The notes beneath the pieces were generated by a model, which did not search any database, was not told the DNA's origin, and worked only from the letters and a program-made list of their open reading frames with translations. From positions 62,001-126,000 of the forward strand of contig NZ_JAOARI010000027.1 of the NCBI RefSeq assembly GCF_025210605.1: a DNA stretch of 64,000 bases. The letters are read 5' to 3'. A program made the position numbers and the translations under genes. Shown here piece by piece: positions 9,331 through 18,281 of the stretch (its first letter is position 1; each line of letters starts with the position of its first letter). The stretch is from Halodesulfovibrio sp. (lineage in GTDB: Bacteria > Desulfobacterota > Desulfovibrionia > Desulfovibrionales > Desulfovibrionaceae).

Positions 9331-10155
9331 TTAATTCACTAGCCTATACGTCAAAGTTTGGCGTTTTCCTTTACGGATAATATCCAAGGAGATCATTTTT
9401 TCATCTAGCATTGAGAGTAAGGACGTTGCGTCAGTAATCGACGCAAACGTTTTTCCATTCGCTTCAACAAGCAAGTCATTCTTGCGCAAGCCCATGTTAT
9501 AGAAGAAACTGTTCATACGTAAAAAACGCACCTGCAAACCATTTGTTCCATCAACGCTACGAGGAGCAAGTTGAATGCTTCGTGCAACTTTTGCCAAGTT
9601 TCCTAACTCTTTTTTAACAGCGCTTCGTGCAAGAACATGTTTCACTCCGCCTGCACCTGCTGCATCTTTCACATCAGGGTCAATAAGTAAACGCTCTTTT
9701 ACACCGTTCTGTTCCAAAAGAACTTCTCTACGCATCACGGTCAGAATCTTCCAACCTTCTACAGCCTGTCCGACCTTATATAATGTTTGCTGATTATTAA
9801 GTAAAATAATAGCGAAACTGTGCGCCGGATTAACACCAAGGATAGTACCAAGCAGACTGAAGCCACGCTGACTGATGTTCGGCTTGGTTGAGGTTGAACC
9901 ATCAAGAGCTATCAGCGGCTTAGGAGCCTCATTTTTTACTTTCAGCAAGTTTCGCTGTGCAATTACATCAAATGAGGTAAACGCCATTTTCTGTTGTGTT
10001 GTCGCAGAGTTGGCTGACAACATTACGTTTTTCGGAGCAACTACCTGTTCCGAAAAGAAAAAAGCATAGCAAGCACTTGCAAGAAAGTATGACACTACTG
10101 TTATTGCAAGTAACTCTATGAAAATTTTTACTTTACCTGTCAAAATGCCTGTCAT
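9331..10155 (-). CDS. gspC: Type II secretion protein GspC with PDZ domain
   Basis: Bitopic inner-membrane protein that links the inner platform to GspD and helps select cargo. The 274 residues have a membrane segment at about 8-34, a homology-region domain (about 95-160, SLLGTILGVNPAHSFAII and VGQAVEGWKILTVMRREVL) and a C-terminal PDZ domain (about 190-270, VRFLRMNSFFYNMGLRKNDLLVE). Domain order and length fit GspC; sequence identity between GspC proteins is low, so domain order and position carry the call. It is the first gene of the minus-strand gspCDEN unit and ends 2 bases before gspD. Confidence 0.88.
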   Translation of the reverse strand: MTGILTGKVKIFIELLAITVVSYFLASACYAFFFSEQVVAPKNVMLSANSATTQQKMAFTSFDVIAQRNLLKVKNEAPKPLIALDGSTSTKPNISQRGFSLLGTILGVNPAHSFAIILLNNQQTLYKVGQAVEGWKILTVMRREVLLEQNGVKERLLIDPDVKDAAGAGGVKHVLARSAVKKELGNLAKVARSIQLAPRSVDGTNGLQVRFLRMNSFFYNMGLRKNDLLVEANGKTFASITDATSLLSMLDEKMISLDIIRKGKRQTLTYRLVN

Positions 10156-10702
10156 TGAACTCTCATTACTAGAAAACTTAGGCTACAGCCGACAACTGTA
10201 AAACTACAAACATCATTGCGGCTAAAAACGTGGAAATATCCATTGAGAACTAGTGGGATTTACAAGATATAAACGAGAGACCATGAGTACAACCTTTTTA
10301 AACATAATTCAATAAGCTCCTTGTGCTTCCCAAAAAAATCTCTTTCTATATTCTCTGCAAAAATAAGGGGTAAGCTTTACAGGCTAAATCCCCCCAAAGC
10401 CACGAGTAGCAAGGGTTTCGTAAATCTATTGCAAAATAAATTGCAACCATTTACATTCGCCCGCAACATACCTCTTTTTTTGTCAATTGCTTTTAATATA
10501 AATGCAGTTGGGATAAAGAAAAATGGTGTTGTATAATTTTTTACTCAATTCCTACAATATATTAGAAAAACAATCGAACTATAAAATTACACTTGTAAAG
10601 TGCTAATTGACGCTTTTTGCATAAAAAAATTCAATTTATTACAAATTAAAATAAAAATATGCGCGTTTCATTCCGTGTAGTAACGATAATAGCAGGTATT
10701 TT
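10156..10702. other. Divergent intergenic region between gspC and the hydrolase-gspIJK unit
   Basis: These 547 bases separate the two divergent secretion units and must hold promoters for both. Bases 10540-10680 are very AT-rich with a TTGACG at 10607-10612 followed by A/T-rich sequence, a candidate plus-strand -35. I see no convincing ORF, dyad operator or sigma-54 element. Confidence 0.5.
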
Positions 10703-11614
10703 ATGCGTCGAACCATACTCTTTGCCTTTATTTCCATATTGTTAGTCTCTACTATCGCTGTTTTTGCTGTAGGACCGGAGAACGCGCTCCACAAAATACT
10801 GAAAGCGTACCTCTCCTCTCAAGGAATTGAACGACGTTTTACAAGCACCCCCAGATACAACATTGCGTATTTTGAAGGTGGAGAAAACAACAAAGAAACC
10901 GTTATCTTACTGCATGGTGCTGGAGGAAACGCCATTACAAGCTGGTTCCGTCTTCTTCCTACACTTGTTAAAAAATATCACGTAATTGCACCAGACCTTA
11001 TTTTTGCCAACCTTGCAGATTATTTAAAAAATAATACGTATTCGATCTCACTCGATACGTTTCTTGTAGATGATCTGGTGCGAGCAAAGCGTATTTCCCA
11101 ATATCACATTGCAGGGCTTTCGGTGGGTGGTCTTATTGCCATGCATGTGGCACAAAACAATCCAGATGCAGTGCAGAGTGTTATGCTCATTACTCCCGCA
11201 GGGCACAATCTGGAACAGCTTACAGCTGTGCTCACCAGCAAAGGTGACAAGGCTGGCGAATGGTTCTACAAGAACTTATTTCAACACCCTTTTCCCGTAC
11301 CGGATTTCATTCTTGCCGGACAATTCAAGCGTATCAATGCCATTGTTCAGAGCATTCCGAACATGTTGAAATCAAGCGGACATGAGTTGACACCGCGCTA
11401 TGCTGACATACGGCAGCCGACGCTGATTCTTTGGGGGGAAGATGACAAAATTCTTCCAATCAGCTTTGCAACACCGCTTGTTCAGGCTCTTCCACAGGCA
11501 AGCCTACAGACGCTTACCGATTGTGGGCATGGTGTTGTGTGGGATCAACCAGCGCTTTTAGAACAGGCTTTACTTACTTTTCTTAACGATCAAACAACGA
11601 CAACCGCACAATGA
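10703..11614 (+). CDS. Membrane-anchored or exported alpha/beta-hydrolase in the T2SS locus
   Basis: A 303-residue alpha/beta-hydrolase fold protein. An N-terminal hydrophobic segment (residues 4-24) acts as signal peptide or anchor. Fold landmarks are the oxyanion loop LLHGAGGNA, nucleophile elbow GLSVGG (Ser about residue 143), acid WGEDD (Asp about 250) and GHG with catalytic His about 278. The triad is therefore complete; the substrate (lipid, ester or lactone) is unknown. Its last four bases ATGA overlap the gspI start, so it is translationally coupled to the minor pseudopilin genes. This suggests either a T2SS-linked enzyme or a cargo made with the machine. Confidence 0.85.
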   Translation: MRRTILFAFISILLVSTIAVFAVGPENALHKILKAYLSSQGIERRFTSTPRYNIAYFEGGENNKETVILLHGAGGNAITSWFRLLPTLVKKYHVIAPDLIFANLADYLKNNTYSISLDTFLVDDLVRAKRISQYHIAGLSVGGLIAMHVAQNNPDAVQSVMLITPAGHNLEQLTAVLTSKGDKAGEWFYKNLFQHPFPVPDFILAGQFKRINAIVQSIPNMLKSSGHELTPRYADIRQPTLILWGEDDKILPISFATPLVQALPQASLQTLTDCGHGVVWDQPALLEQALLTFLNDQTTTTAQ

Positions 11615-11994
11615 AACATATAGATTCTCATTCAGGCTCTTCCAACCAACAAGGCTTCACTATTATTGAAGTGCTTGTTGCTCTGGTGCTCTTAAGCATA
11701 GCCGTGCTGATGACTATAGAGCTTACCACTCAGAATCAGGAAGCACTGTCAAAAACGCATATGCAAGACACTGCTACATTGCTTGCGAGAGAAAAGCTTT
11801 TTGAGCTGGAGCAGGACGGACTTTCTGCATCAACAGGAAAATCCGGAAACTTCGGCGCTGACAACCGTAATTTTAAATGGGAAGCCAGAGCGCACTCAAC
11901 AAACAGACTCTCCAGTTACCGGCTGGAAGTGACCGTTACATGGGGAAAAGAGAAAAAACGCCATGTGACTATTGAGAAAATTTTTACAGAATAA
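11611..11994 (+). CDS. gspI: Minor pseudopilin GspI
   Basis: Type II secretion minor pseudopilin. The 127-residue protein has a short hydrophilic leader ending QQG, then the prepilin peptidase motif G|FTIIE with Glu at mature position 5, followed by a hydrophobic helix VLVALVLLSIAVLMTIEL. The small globular domain (LEVTVTWGKEKKRHVTIEKI) is typical of GspI. It overlaps the hydrolase gene by four bases and precedes gspJ by six. Minor pseudopilins I, J and K form the tip complex that starts pseudopilus assembly. Confidence 0.9.
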   Translation: MKHIDSHSGSSNQQGFTIIEVLVALVLLSIAVLMTIELTTQNQEALSKTHMQDTATLLAREKLFELEQDGLSASTGKSGNFGADNRNFKWEARAHSTNRLSSYRLEVTVTWGKEKKRHVTIEKIFTE

Positions 11995-12000
11995 TATCTC

Positions 12001-12648
12001 ATGCAGCATATAAAACATAACGCACAGGCAGGATTTACCCTGCTTGAAATTCTTATTGCTATGATGCTTATGGCAACGATCATCACAGCACTTTTCGGTT
12101 TATTTACAAACGTCATTGATGCCTCGCAGCATGCACGTAATCGAATGGATATCGATAAAATCGGCAGAGCTGTTTTATCTGTTGTTGAAGAAGATTTCCG
12201 CTACATGTCTGCCGACGCAGCAAACAGTGCTCTCAAATTCGACACAACCATTGATGCGGACGAAACATACGCACCGGAAGAAGAAGCTGTTATGGGGTTT
12301 CCCACAACCTCTTCACTCAAGCTAAAAAAAGTCGAGAATGAATTTTCATTACAGTATGTGACGTACACCCTTTTAAAGGATGATGACGACCGCTACACGC
12401 TGTACAGAATTGAAAAGCCGTATCCGACTATTTCTGATGACTTTACTGAACTCAAATATGAAATTGTAAGCGACATGCTAAACTGTAAATTCTTCTATTA
12501 TGATAAAGAATATAATGAATTCAAAGAAGAATGGGGTGTTGAACGCACCAGCCCCCCTGCTGCGATCAAATTTGAATTTTCTCTTGGTGAAAAAGATAAC
12601 CCACATGAATACTCACTAGTTATTCCACTGCCGGAGGATACAATTTAA
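12001..12648 (+). CDS. gspJ: Minor pseudopilin GspJ
   Basis: Type II secretion minor pseudopilin of 215 residues. The prepilin peptidase site is QAG|FTLLE, with Glu at mature position 5 and a long hydrophobic helix (ILIAMMLMATIITALFGLF). The globular part includes the GspJ-like VEEDFRYMSA and YTLYRIEKPY strands and a C-terminal FEFSLGEKDNPHEYSLVIPLP strand. Its TAA stop overlaps the gspK ATG by one base. It belongs with GspI and GspK to the pseudopilus tip. Confidence 0.9.
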   Translation: MQHIKHNAQAGFTLLEILIAMMLMATIITALFGLFTNVIDASQHARNRMDIDKIGRAVLSVVEEDFRYMSADAANSALKFDTTIDADETYAPEEEAVMGFPTTSSLKLKKVENEFSLQYVTYTLLKDDDDRYTLYRIEKPYPTISDDFTELKYEIVSDMLNCKFFYYDKEYNEFKEEWGVERTSPPAAIKFEFSLGEKDNPHEYSLVIPLPEDTI

Positions 12649-13685
12649 TGAAAGCCTCCTCATCACAGTCTGTAAAATCTGCTTCTAATGAGCGCGGTGC
12701 TATCATTATTATCATCCTGCTTGTTCTGGCGGTATTATCGTTCCTTGCAATGGAGTTATCCAAAGAGACGCTGGTAGATCATGCTAGTTCTACGGTTTTA
12801 AAATCAACACTTTCCGGTAACGCACTGTGTGATTCCGGTAACGTATTAGCAAAGAAAATTCTTCTGGCTGATTACGAATATAGTAAAGCTGACCACAAAT
12901 TCGAAGACTGGGGTAAATTCAACGAGCCACTCGAAGATATCTCGGAAGAACTTGTAAGCGGCAGCATCACAGGAACTATTACGGATGAAAACGGGCTGTT
13001 CCCGATAAACAAACTCACATCTACCGCTGCCGCAGATGCAAACAAAACTACTGCGTATCGCGGTATCATGCTGCGTTTACTGACCCAGTTGTGCGACGAT
13101 CTGGACATTGAAGACGCCAAACCTGAAGACTTTCTTACTGCAATCCGCATATGGCAGGGTGAAAATCTACCTGATACATTTAAGCATGATATCTGGTATC
13201 AGAGCAGGCAGGAGCCATACAAAAGTCCGAAAAAAGCTATGGTCTCCCCAGAAGAACTTCTACTGTTATATTGGCCGAACGCACTTCCAGGAGATGTCGA
13301 ACGCCTTTATTACGGCACAAAAGACGTCAAAGGCTTGCGTGATCTTGTTTCCATATGGGCAACCGGTCCAATCAACATGAATACAGCGCCTAAAGAGATT
13401 CTCTGGGCACTGCCGACAGATAAAACAAAACGGTATGAATTTCTCGATGTTGTTAATGAATACCGCAGCAACGAAGCCAACAGCTTTGAAGATACATGGT
13501 ACATAACGGTTGCCGGATATGTTGGCATTCCGCAAAGCAACTTGCCGACACTCACGTTAGGGGTAACCAGCAATATCTTTAGAATAAATATAACAGCTAC
13601 CGTCGGCGGTGGTGAAAAACGAGAAAGCACCGTGGTTAAACGTAACAGCGAGGACCTTAACGTGCTTCAAAGATTTGCAAACTAG
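12648..13685 (+). CDS. gspK: Minor pseudopilin GspK
   Basis: The largest minor pseudopilin (345 residues), capping the pseudopilus tip. A leader ends ERG, followed by AIIIIILLVLAVLSFLAMEL. As is usual for GspK the residue at mature position 5 is hydrophobic instead of Glu. The periplasmic region contains the conserved ITDENGLFPINKL and the helix-hairpin-helix segment GPINMNTAPKEILWALP, both diagnostic of GspK. It overlaps the gspJ stop by one base and is followed by a terminator at 13716, closing the hydrolase-gspIJK unit. Confidence 0.92.
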   Translation: MKASSSQSVKSASNERGAIIIIILLVLAVLSFLAMELSKETLVDHASSTVLKSTLSGNALCDSGNVLAKKILLADYEYSKADHKFEDWGKFNEPLEDISEELVSGSITGTITDENGLFPINKLTSTAAADANKTTAYRGIMLRLLTQLCDDLDIEDAKPEDFLTAIRIWQGENLPDTFKHDIWYQSRQEPYKSPKKAMVSPEELLLLYWPNALPGDVERLYYGTKDVKGLRDLVSIWATGPINMNTAPKEILWALPTDKTKRYEFLDVVNEYRSNEANSFEDTWYITVAGYVGIPQSNLPTLTLGVTSNIFRINITATVGGGEKRESTVVKRNSEDLNVLQRFAN

Positions 13686-13715
13686 CAAATAACCACCTGT
13701 AAATTCAACAAATAC

Positions 13716-13754
13716 AAGGCTGCATTTTTCTTTTTGAAAAATGCAGCCTTTACT
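13716..13754 (+). terminator. Terminator after gspK
   Basis: AAGGCTGCATTTTTC and GAAAAATGCAGCCTT form a long stem with a T-rich loop, followed by TACTGTTTG. It lies 31 bases after the gspK stop. Confidence 0.85.
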
Positions 13755-13853
13755 GTTTGTGTTAAAATATAAACTAGCCCCTTCTGCTTTCCCTTTTTTC
13801 AAGGTTGTCCTACAGTCGCTCTAAGTTCTTTCCTTCAGTATGGAGTAAGTACA

Positions 13854-15773
13854 GTGTCAGACCAACCGACAATCACAAATAAGATTACGTTATTGCTGGT
13901 CTTTATGTTCTTTTTTTCTGCGACTATCGGCATTACGTATATCTATTATATGAATAAGGTAAAAGAAGATGCCGTAAACGAATCGCAAACAGCCATGCTT
14001 ACAGGATACAAACGGAGCCTTGCCTATTCTATCCGCACCATTGCAGACTTATTAGGAAATCAACTTAAAGATGTTCCTCAAAAAGAAAAACAGGCACACG
14101 TGCAGCGAGCTATTCAAGAATTACGCTACGACACCGATGGCTATTATTTTGTGTATAATACAAAAGGCGTAAACATAGCTCACCCACTCCACCCTGAATT
14201 TATTAATACCAACCGCCTTACGCATAAAGATCAGAACGGGCATAGATATATTGCAGATCTCGCAAACGCTGCACAAAACGGTGGCGGCTACACCACGTAC
14301 TGGTTCTCAAAACCCGATAAAAAAATTCCTCTTCCAAAACTCGCCTACGCTCAAATGATTCCTGATACGGATTTTTGGATTGCTACAGGAATTTACATCG
14401 ACACGATTGATGCCGAGCAACAAGCACTCGTCAAAAAACTGGAAACTCACGTACAAAAATCGATTATCATCGTATCAGTCGGAACAACTTTTGTTCTGTT
14501 CTTCCTTGTAGTTCCGGCAAGTTTTTACATGATTAACACCATTATCCAACCGTGGAAACAAATGGAGAGAGAACTCCGCCACGCGCAAAAAATGGAAGCA
14601 ATCGGAATCTTTGCTGGAGGAATTGCACATGATTTCAACAATATTCTTGGTGCGATAATATCGTGCAGTGAACTTGCGCTGATTGATTTAAAGAAACACA
14701 TGTCAGCGCATGAAGATTTACGACGAATACTACAAGCCGCTAACCGTGGTAAGGCACTCGTGCGTAAAATCAAAGCATTCAGCACCCGTAACAGCACGCA
14801 TGTTCAACTCATGCGTCCAGCCACTGTTCTACAAGAATGTATGCGTCTGCTTGAGTCATTCATACCTGCAACAATTGACGTCTCGGTGCGCAACAGATGC
14901 GATGCGGCGCTTATTTATGCAGACCCCGATCAGTATCTGCAAATTCTTATGAATCTGTGTACAAACGCAGTTCAGGCAATGGATGGAACAAAGGGCAGCC
15001 TACATATAGAACTGTATGTGCGGGAAGTCAGCCTTTCTGAAGCAAAAGAAATGAAGATTTCACCTTACCATTATGTTGCGCTGACTGTTCGAGATACCGG
15101 AACCGGAATTCCACAGCATTTGATAGATCAGATTTTTGATCCATTTTACACAACGCGCAAAAAAGTAGGCGGAACCGGCTTAGGGCTTTCCGTCATATCT
15201 TCTATCATCAAGCAAAACAAAGGACACATCAGTGTCCAAAGCACTACAGGTGTGGGAACATCCTTTACTGTTCTTCTGCCGTATGCTGGAAAATCTACGG
15301 AAGAAGCTCCGCAACAACTGAACGCGGTACAGGTTCAAGGGGGAACAGAATCGATTCTTTTTGTCGATGATGATAAAGACCTCGCCTACCCCGTAGAAAA
15401 ATTATTTTCGCACTATGGGTACAACGTGTCACTGTTCACAAACAGTCAGGAAGCACTCGACGCCTTCAAAGAAAATCCGCAGAGTTATGACCTGTTGTTA
15501 ACTGACCAGATGATGCCGCATTTAACTGGAACAGAGCTCATTAAAGAAATCCATTCTGTTAAGCCTGATATGCCAACAATTTTATATAGTGGCTTAGAAG
15601 GAAGCGACTTATGCGCTGAAACCCCGTCGGAATGGGAAGACCTTGGAGTAACGAGATTTTTCTCTAAGCCGTTTGAGCCTGCGATGCTCTGCGAAGCAGT
15701 TCGCCAATTGCTCAATGAATCCTGCTCAACAGATAAGGAGCCTCATGAATACACCAGCAATACTCATAATTGA
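13854..15773 (+). CDS. Cache-domain hybrid sensor histidine kinase
   Basis: Membrane sensor kinase of 639 residues starting at a GTG with GGAG eight bases upstream. A first membrane segment lies at about 11-32 and a periplasmic single Cache domain at about 36-200 (YDTDGYYFVYNTKGVNIAHP). A second membrane segment is at 203-228. The dimerisation/phosphoacceptor helix has His259 in GGIAHDFNNIL, and the ATPase domain shows N box NLCTNAVQAMDG, G1 DTGTGIP and G2 GGTGLGLS. The C-terminal receiver domain has acidic pair DDD and phosphoacceptor Asp in LLLTDQMM. The 3' end overlaps the downstream NtrC-type regulator by 29 bases, so they form a pair. Cache sensors often bind small organic acids; the frd operon downstream suggests a C4-dicarboxylate ligand, which is inference. 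Confidence 0.92.
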   Translation: MSDQPTITNKITLLLVFMFFFSATIGITYIYYMNKVKEDAVNESQTAMLTGYKRSLAYSIRTIADLLGNQLKDVPQKEKQAHVQRAIQELRYDTDGYYFVYNTKGVNIAHPLHPEFINTNRLTHKDQNGHRYIADLANAAQNGGGYTTYWFSKPDKKIPLPKLAYAQMIPDTDFWIATGIYIDTIDAEQQALVKKLETHVQKSIIIVSVGTTFVLFFLVVPASFYMINTIIQPWKQMERELRHAQKMEAIGIFAGGIAHDFNNILGAIISCSELALIDLKKHMSAHEDLRRILQAANRGKALVRKIKAFSTRNSTHVQLMRPATVLQECMRLLESFIPATIDVSVRNRCDAALIYADPDQYLQILMNLCTNAVQAMDGTKGSLHIELYVREVSLSEAKEMKISPYHYVALTVRDTGTGIPQHLIDQIFDPFYTTRKKVGGTGLGLSVISSIIKQNKGHISVQSTTGVGTSFTVLLPYAGKSTEEAPQQLNAVQVQGGTESILFVDDDKDLAYPVEKLFSHYGYNVSLFTNSQEALDAFKENPQSYDLLLTDQMMPHLTGTELIKEIHSVKPDMPTILYSGLEGSDLCAETPSEWEDLGVTRFFSKPFEPAMLCEAVRQLLNESCSTDKEPHEYTSNTHN

Positions 15774-17169
15774 TGATGATCCTGACGTAACATATGCGCT
15801 CAGTCGCGCTGCACGCCATCTTGGTTATGCTGCGGACTCTGCTGCTACGATTCATGATGCTCTACAAAAAACGACGGCTAAAGAATTTGATGCCGTATTC
15901 CTTGATGTTCAACTTCCTGATGGCAGCGGCATGGATATTATCAGTGATATTATGAATCAACCGGCGCATCCGGAGCTTATTATCATCACCGGAAACGGAG
16001 ATCCGGAAGCCGCTGAGCTGGCAATTTCCAGCGGAGCATGGGACTACGTTGAAAAAGGCGATTCTATTCATGTCATAATGGATACTCTTTCCAATGCACT
16101 GGAATACCGTTCAGATAAGCTCTCATCCCGTAAGGTTCGCCAAATACAAGCGCTACGAAGAGAAAATATTATTGGCGAAAGCAACTCTATCACTCGATGC
16201 CTTGAGCAAGTCGGCAAGCTAGCAGAAAGTGATATGAACGTGTTGCTCACAGGCGAAACAGGCACAGGCAAAGAACTCTTTGCTCGTGCTTTGCACAACA
16301 ACAGCCCAAGACACAAAGGTCCTTTTATTGTTGTGGACTGTGCCGCATTGCCGGAAAATCTTGTGGAAACCCTGCTCTTCGGGCACGAAAAAGGAACGTT
16401 TACCGGAGCATTACACGATAAAGAAGGGCTTATCCTCCAAGCGAATAACGGAACCTTATTCCTTGATGAAGTGGGCGAACTTCCTCTTTCTACGCAAAAA
16501 GCATTTTTACGAGTTTTGCAAGAACGCACCGTGCGCCCGCTCGGTAGTAAAAAAGAAATACCGTGCAACTTCCGCCTTGTCTCCGCGACCAACAGAGACC
16601 TTGATGCCATGCAACAAGAGCACACTTTCAGGACAGATTTAGCATTCAGGCTCTGTTCTGCAAAGATTACACTTCCGCCCCTACGAGAACGACGCGAAGA
16701 CATAGCGTTGCTTATCGACCACTACATGACGCTTTTTTTCAAAAAAAACGCACTGGCTTCAAAGGCGTTCAACCCAAGTGTTCTCACCACACTGGAAGAT
16801 TACGACTGGCCGGGAAACGTGCGGGAACTGGTCAACGCTGTAGAATTTATTGTGTCGACGTCTCGCAACGAATCCAGAATCTTCATCAAGCATCTTCCCC
16901 CAGCGCTCCGTGCACGCCTTGCTAAAAACAGAATTACTCCAAGCAGTTCCTCAGACAGCAAATTGTCTTCTAATTTTTCGTACGAAGTAAGCAACGAAGA
17001 ATTGCCCACCATGCAAGAACACAGAAATGCTGTTATCGAAAAAGCAGAGCACAGCTATCTAACGCAGCTGCTCAATTCTACCAAAGGCTCAATCAAACAG
17101 GCTGTCGAGCTTTCCGGACTATCACAGTCACGTCTGTATGCATTGCTCAAAAAGCATCGTATTAAATAG
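15745..17169 (+). CDS. NtrC-class sigma-54 dependent response regulator
   Basis: Response regulator of 474 residues. The ATG at 15745 is chosen because AAGGAG lies just upstream and translation begins directly with the receiver strand NTPAILIIDDDPD; the longest ORF adds 24 unrelated residues. The receiver domain spans 1-120 with phosphoacceptor Asp54 in VFLDVQ. The AAA+ domain (about 140-375) has Walker A GETGTGKE, the sigma-54 contact loop in the variant form GTFTGA, and Walker B GTLFLDEVGEL. The C-terminal Fis-type HTH is GSIKQAVELSGLSQSRLYAL. It activates sigma-54 promoters; the -24/-12 element at 18282 before frdC is a likely target. Confidence 0.94.
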   Translation: MNTPAILIIDDDPDVTYALSRAARHLGYAADSAATIHDALQKTTAKEFDAVFLDVQLPDGSGMDIISDIMNQPAHPELIIITGNGDPEAAELAISSGAWDYVEKGDSIHVIMDTLSNALEYRSDKLSSRKVRQIQALRRENIIGESNSITRCLEQVGKLAESDMNVLLTGETGTGKELFARALHNNSPRHKGPFIVVDCAALPENLVETLLFGHEKGTFTGALHDKEGLILQANNGTLFLDEVGELPLSTQKAFLRVLQERTVRPLGSKKEIPCNFRLVSATNRDLDAMQQEHTFRTDLAFRLCSAKITLPPLRERREDIALLIDHYMTLFFKKNALASKAFNPSVLTTLEDYDWPGNVRELVNAVEFIVSTSRNESRIFIKHLPPALRARLAKNRITPSSSSDSKLSSNFSYEVSNEELPTMQEHRNAVIEKAEHSYLTQLLNSTKGSIKQAVELSGLSQSRLYALLKKHRIK

Positions 17170-17230
17170 CCGCTGGATCGAGTAGAAATCAGCGGGCTGT
17201 GTCCATTTTTTATGTGACACTTCAGTCTCC

Positions 17231-17479
17231 GACAGCGCTGCCGCGAGCTTTAAGAACCTTTCTCGAAGAAAGGTTCTTAAAAATCTCCAAAGACTTTTAC
17301 CCGCGAGATCAGCACGTTTTTTACAACACCTCGCGGCTTACGCACCACTACCTTGCTCAATAAAAAACAAATAACTGGCGTAATACACTCCCAAAAAAAA
17401 TTCCCCTAATAGGGGTCAAGGGGACGTGTCCCCTTGCGGGGGTGCAGGGGGCAGCGCCCGCCTGTTCGCCGAAGGCAAC
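17231..17479 (+). repeat. Composite dispersed repeat, long copy 1
   Basis: The left part (17231-17395) contains a 13-bp stem hairpin TTAAGAACCTTTC..GAAAGGTTCTTAA at 17250-17280. The right part (17403-17479) contains the palindrome AAGGGGAC-GT-GTCCCCTT at 17418-17435 and GGGGGTGCAGGGGGCAGCGC. The whole unit is repeated at 17832-18093, about 601 bases away, with only scattered differences. Similar GC-rich intergenic elements are common in Desulfovibrio genomes (from memory). Confidence 0.85.
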
Positions 17480-17644
17480 AAAAATATATTATCGAATCTC
17501 TTCCGGCTATTCCTACTGACGCCTCCGGCGGCTGGGCTGAAAACTTTGAAAAGTTTTCCCCCAGACCCCCTTTCAAACTTTTTACTTGCGAGTTCTTTCG
17601 TTTTTTAATTTCTTGCATGACTTGAACGTACGTAGCGGCATCAC

Positions 17645-17679
17645 AAAGGGTGGAGTTAACTAACTCCACCCTTTCTTTA
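17645..17679. terminator. Orphan terminator-like hairpin between repeats
   Basis: AAAGGGTGGAGTTA and TAACTCCACCCTTT pair perfectly around AC, followed by CTTTATT. No gene ends nearby, so it may terminate read-through transcription or be the remnant of a lost gene. Confidence 0.6.
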
Positions 17680-17691
17680 TTGCCCAAAAGC

Positions 17692-17785
17692 ATTCCCCCT
17701 AAATGGGGTTAAGGGGACGTGTCCCCTTGCGGGGGTGCAGGGGGCAGCGCCCACCTGCCCGTCGGAGACTTGCCGAAGGCATCAC
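17692..17785 (+). repeat. Short copy of the GC-rich repeat module
   Basis: Carries only the right-hand module: CCCCTAAATGGGGTTAAGG, the AAGGGGAC/GTCCCCTT palindrome, GGGGGTGCAGGGGGCAGCGC and the tail GCCCGTCGGAGACTTGCCGA. It lacks the left part with the TTAAGAACC hairpin. Confidence 0.85.
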
Positions 17786-17831
17786 GGCAAATATCAAAAC
17801 ACATCTACCTATAATACTTGAAAAAGTCTTC

Positions 17832-18093
17832 GACGACGCTGCCGCGGGCTTTAAGAACCTTTCTCGAAGAAAGGTTCTTAAAAATCTCCAAAGACTTTTA
17901 CCCGCGAGATCAGCACGTTTCTTACAACAACTCGCGGCTTACGCACCACTACCTACTCAATAAAAAACAAATCACTGGCGTAATACGCTCCCCAAAAAAC
18001 ATTCCCCTAAATGGGGTCAAGGGGACGTGTCCCCTTGCGGGGGTGCAGGGGGCAGCGCCCGCCTGCCCGTCGGAGACTCGCCGAAGGCATCAC
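17832..18093 (+). repeat. Composite dispersed repeat, long copy 2
   Basis: Second full copy: left part with the TTAAGAACC hairpin at 17851-17881, then the GC-rich module from 18004 to 18093, which includes the tail GTCGGAGACTCGCCGAAGG that copy 1 has lost in part. It lies about 190 bases upstream of the sigma-54 element. Confidence 0.85.
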
Positions 18094-18281
18094 TACATTG
18101 CTTTAAACATAACACTACGAGATATTACACTTTATTCTTTGATAAGAATTATTCTTTGGTTCTTGTTGTTTTCCTGTCTCGCAAGAAAATTTTACTATTC
18201 TGTAAGAAAAACCCTGCTTCAATTCATCGCTCAAACAGCATTAACATACTGTTTTTAAATCATATTTCATTATTTTTATTT

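Noticed and set aside
10321..10536. A 71-codon open frame between gspC and the hydrolase gene
   Set aside because: Low-complexity, no ribosome-binding site and placed in the divergent promoter region.
17231..18093. CRISPR-like array
   Set aside because: The repeated units are long (about 90 and 250 bases), few, unevenly spaced and without uniform spacers; no cas gene is present.
17818..18258. A 146-codon open frame in the repeat region
   Set aside because: It runs through the GC-rich repeat and hairpins, with no ribosome-binding site and no protein-like pattern.
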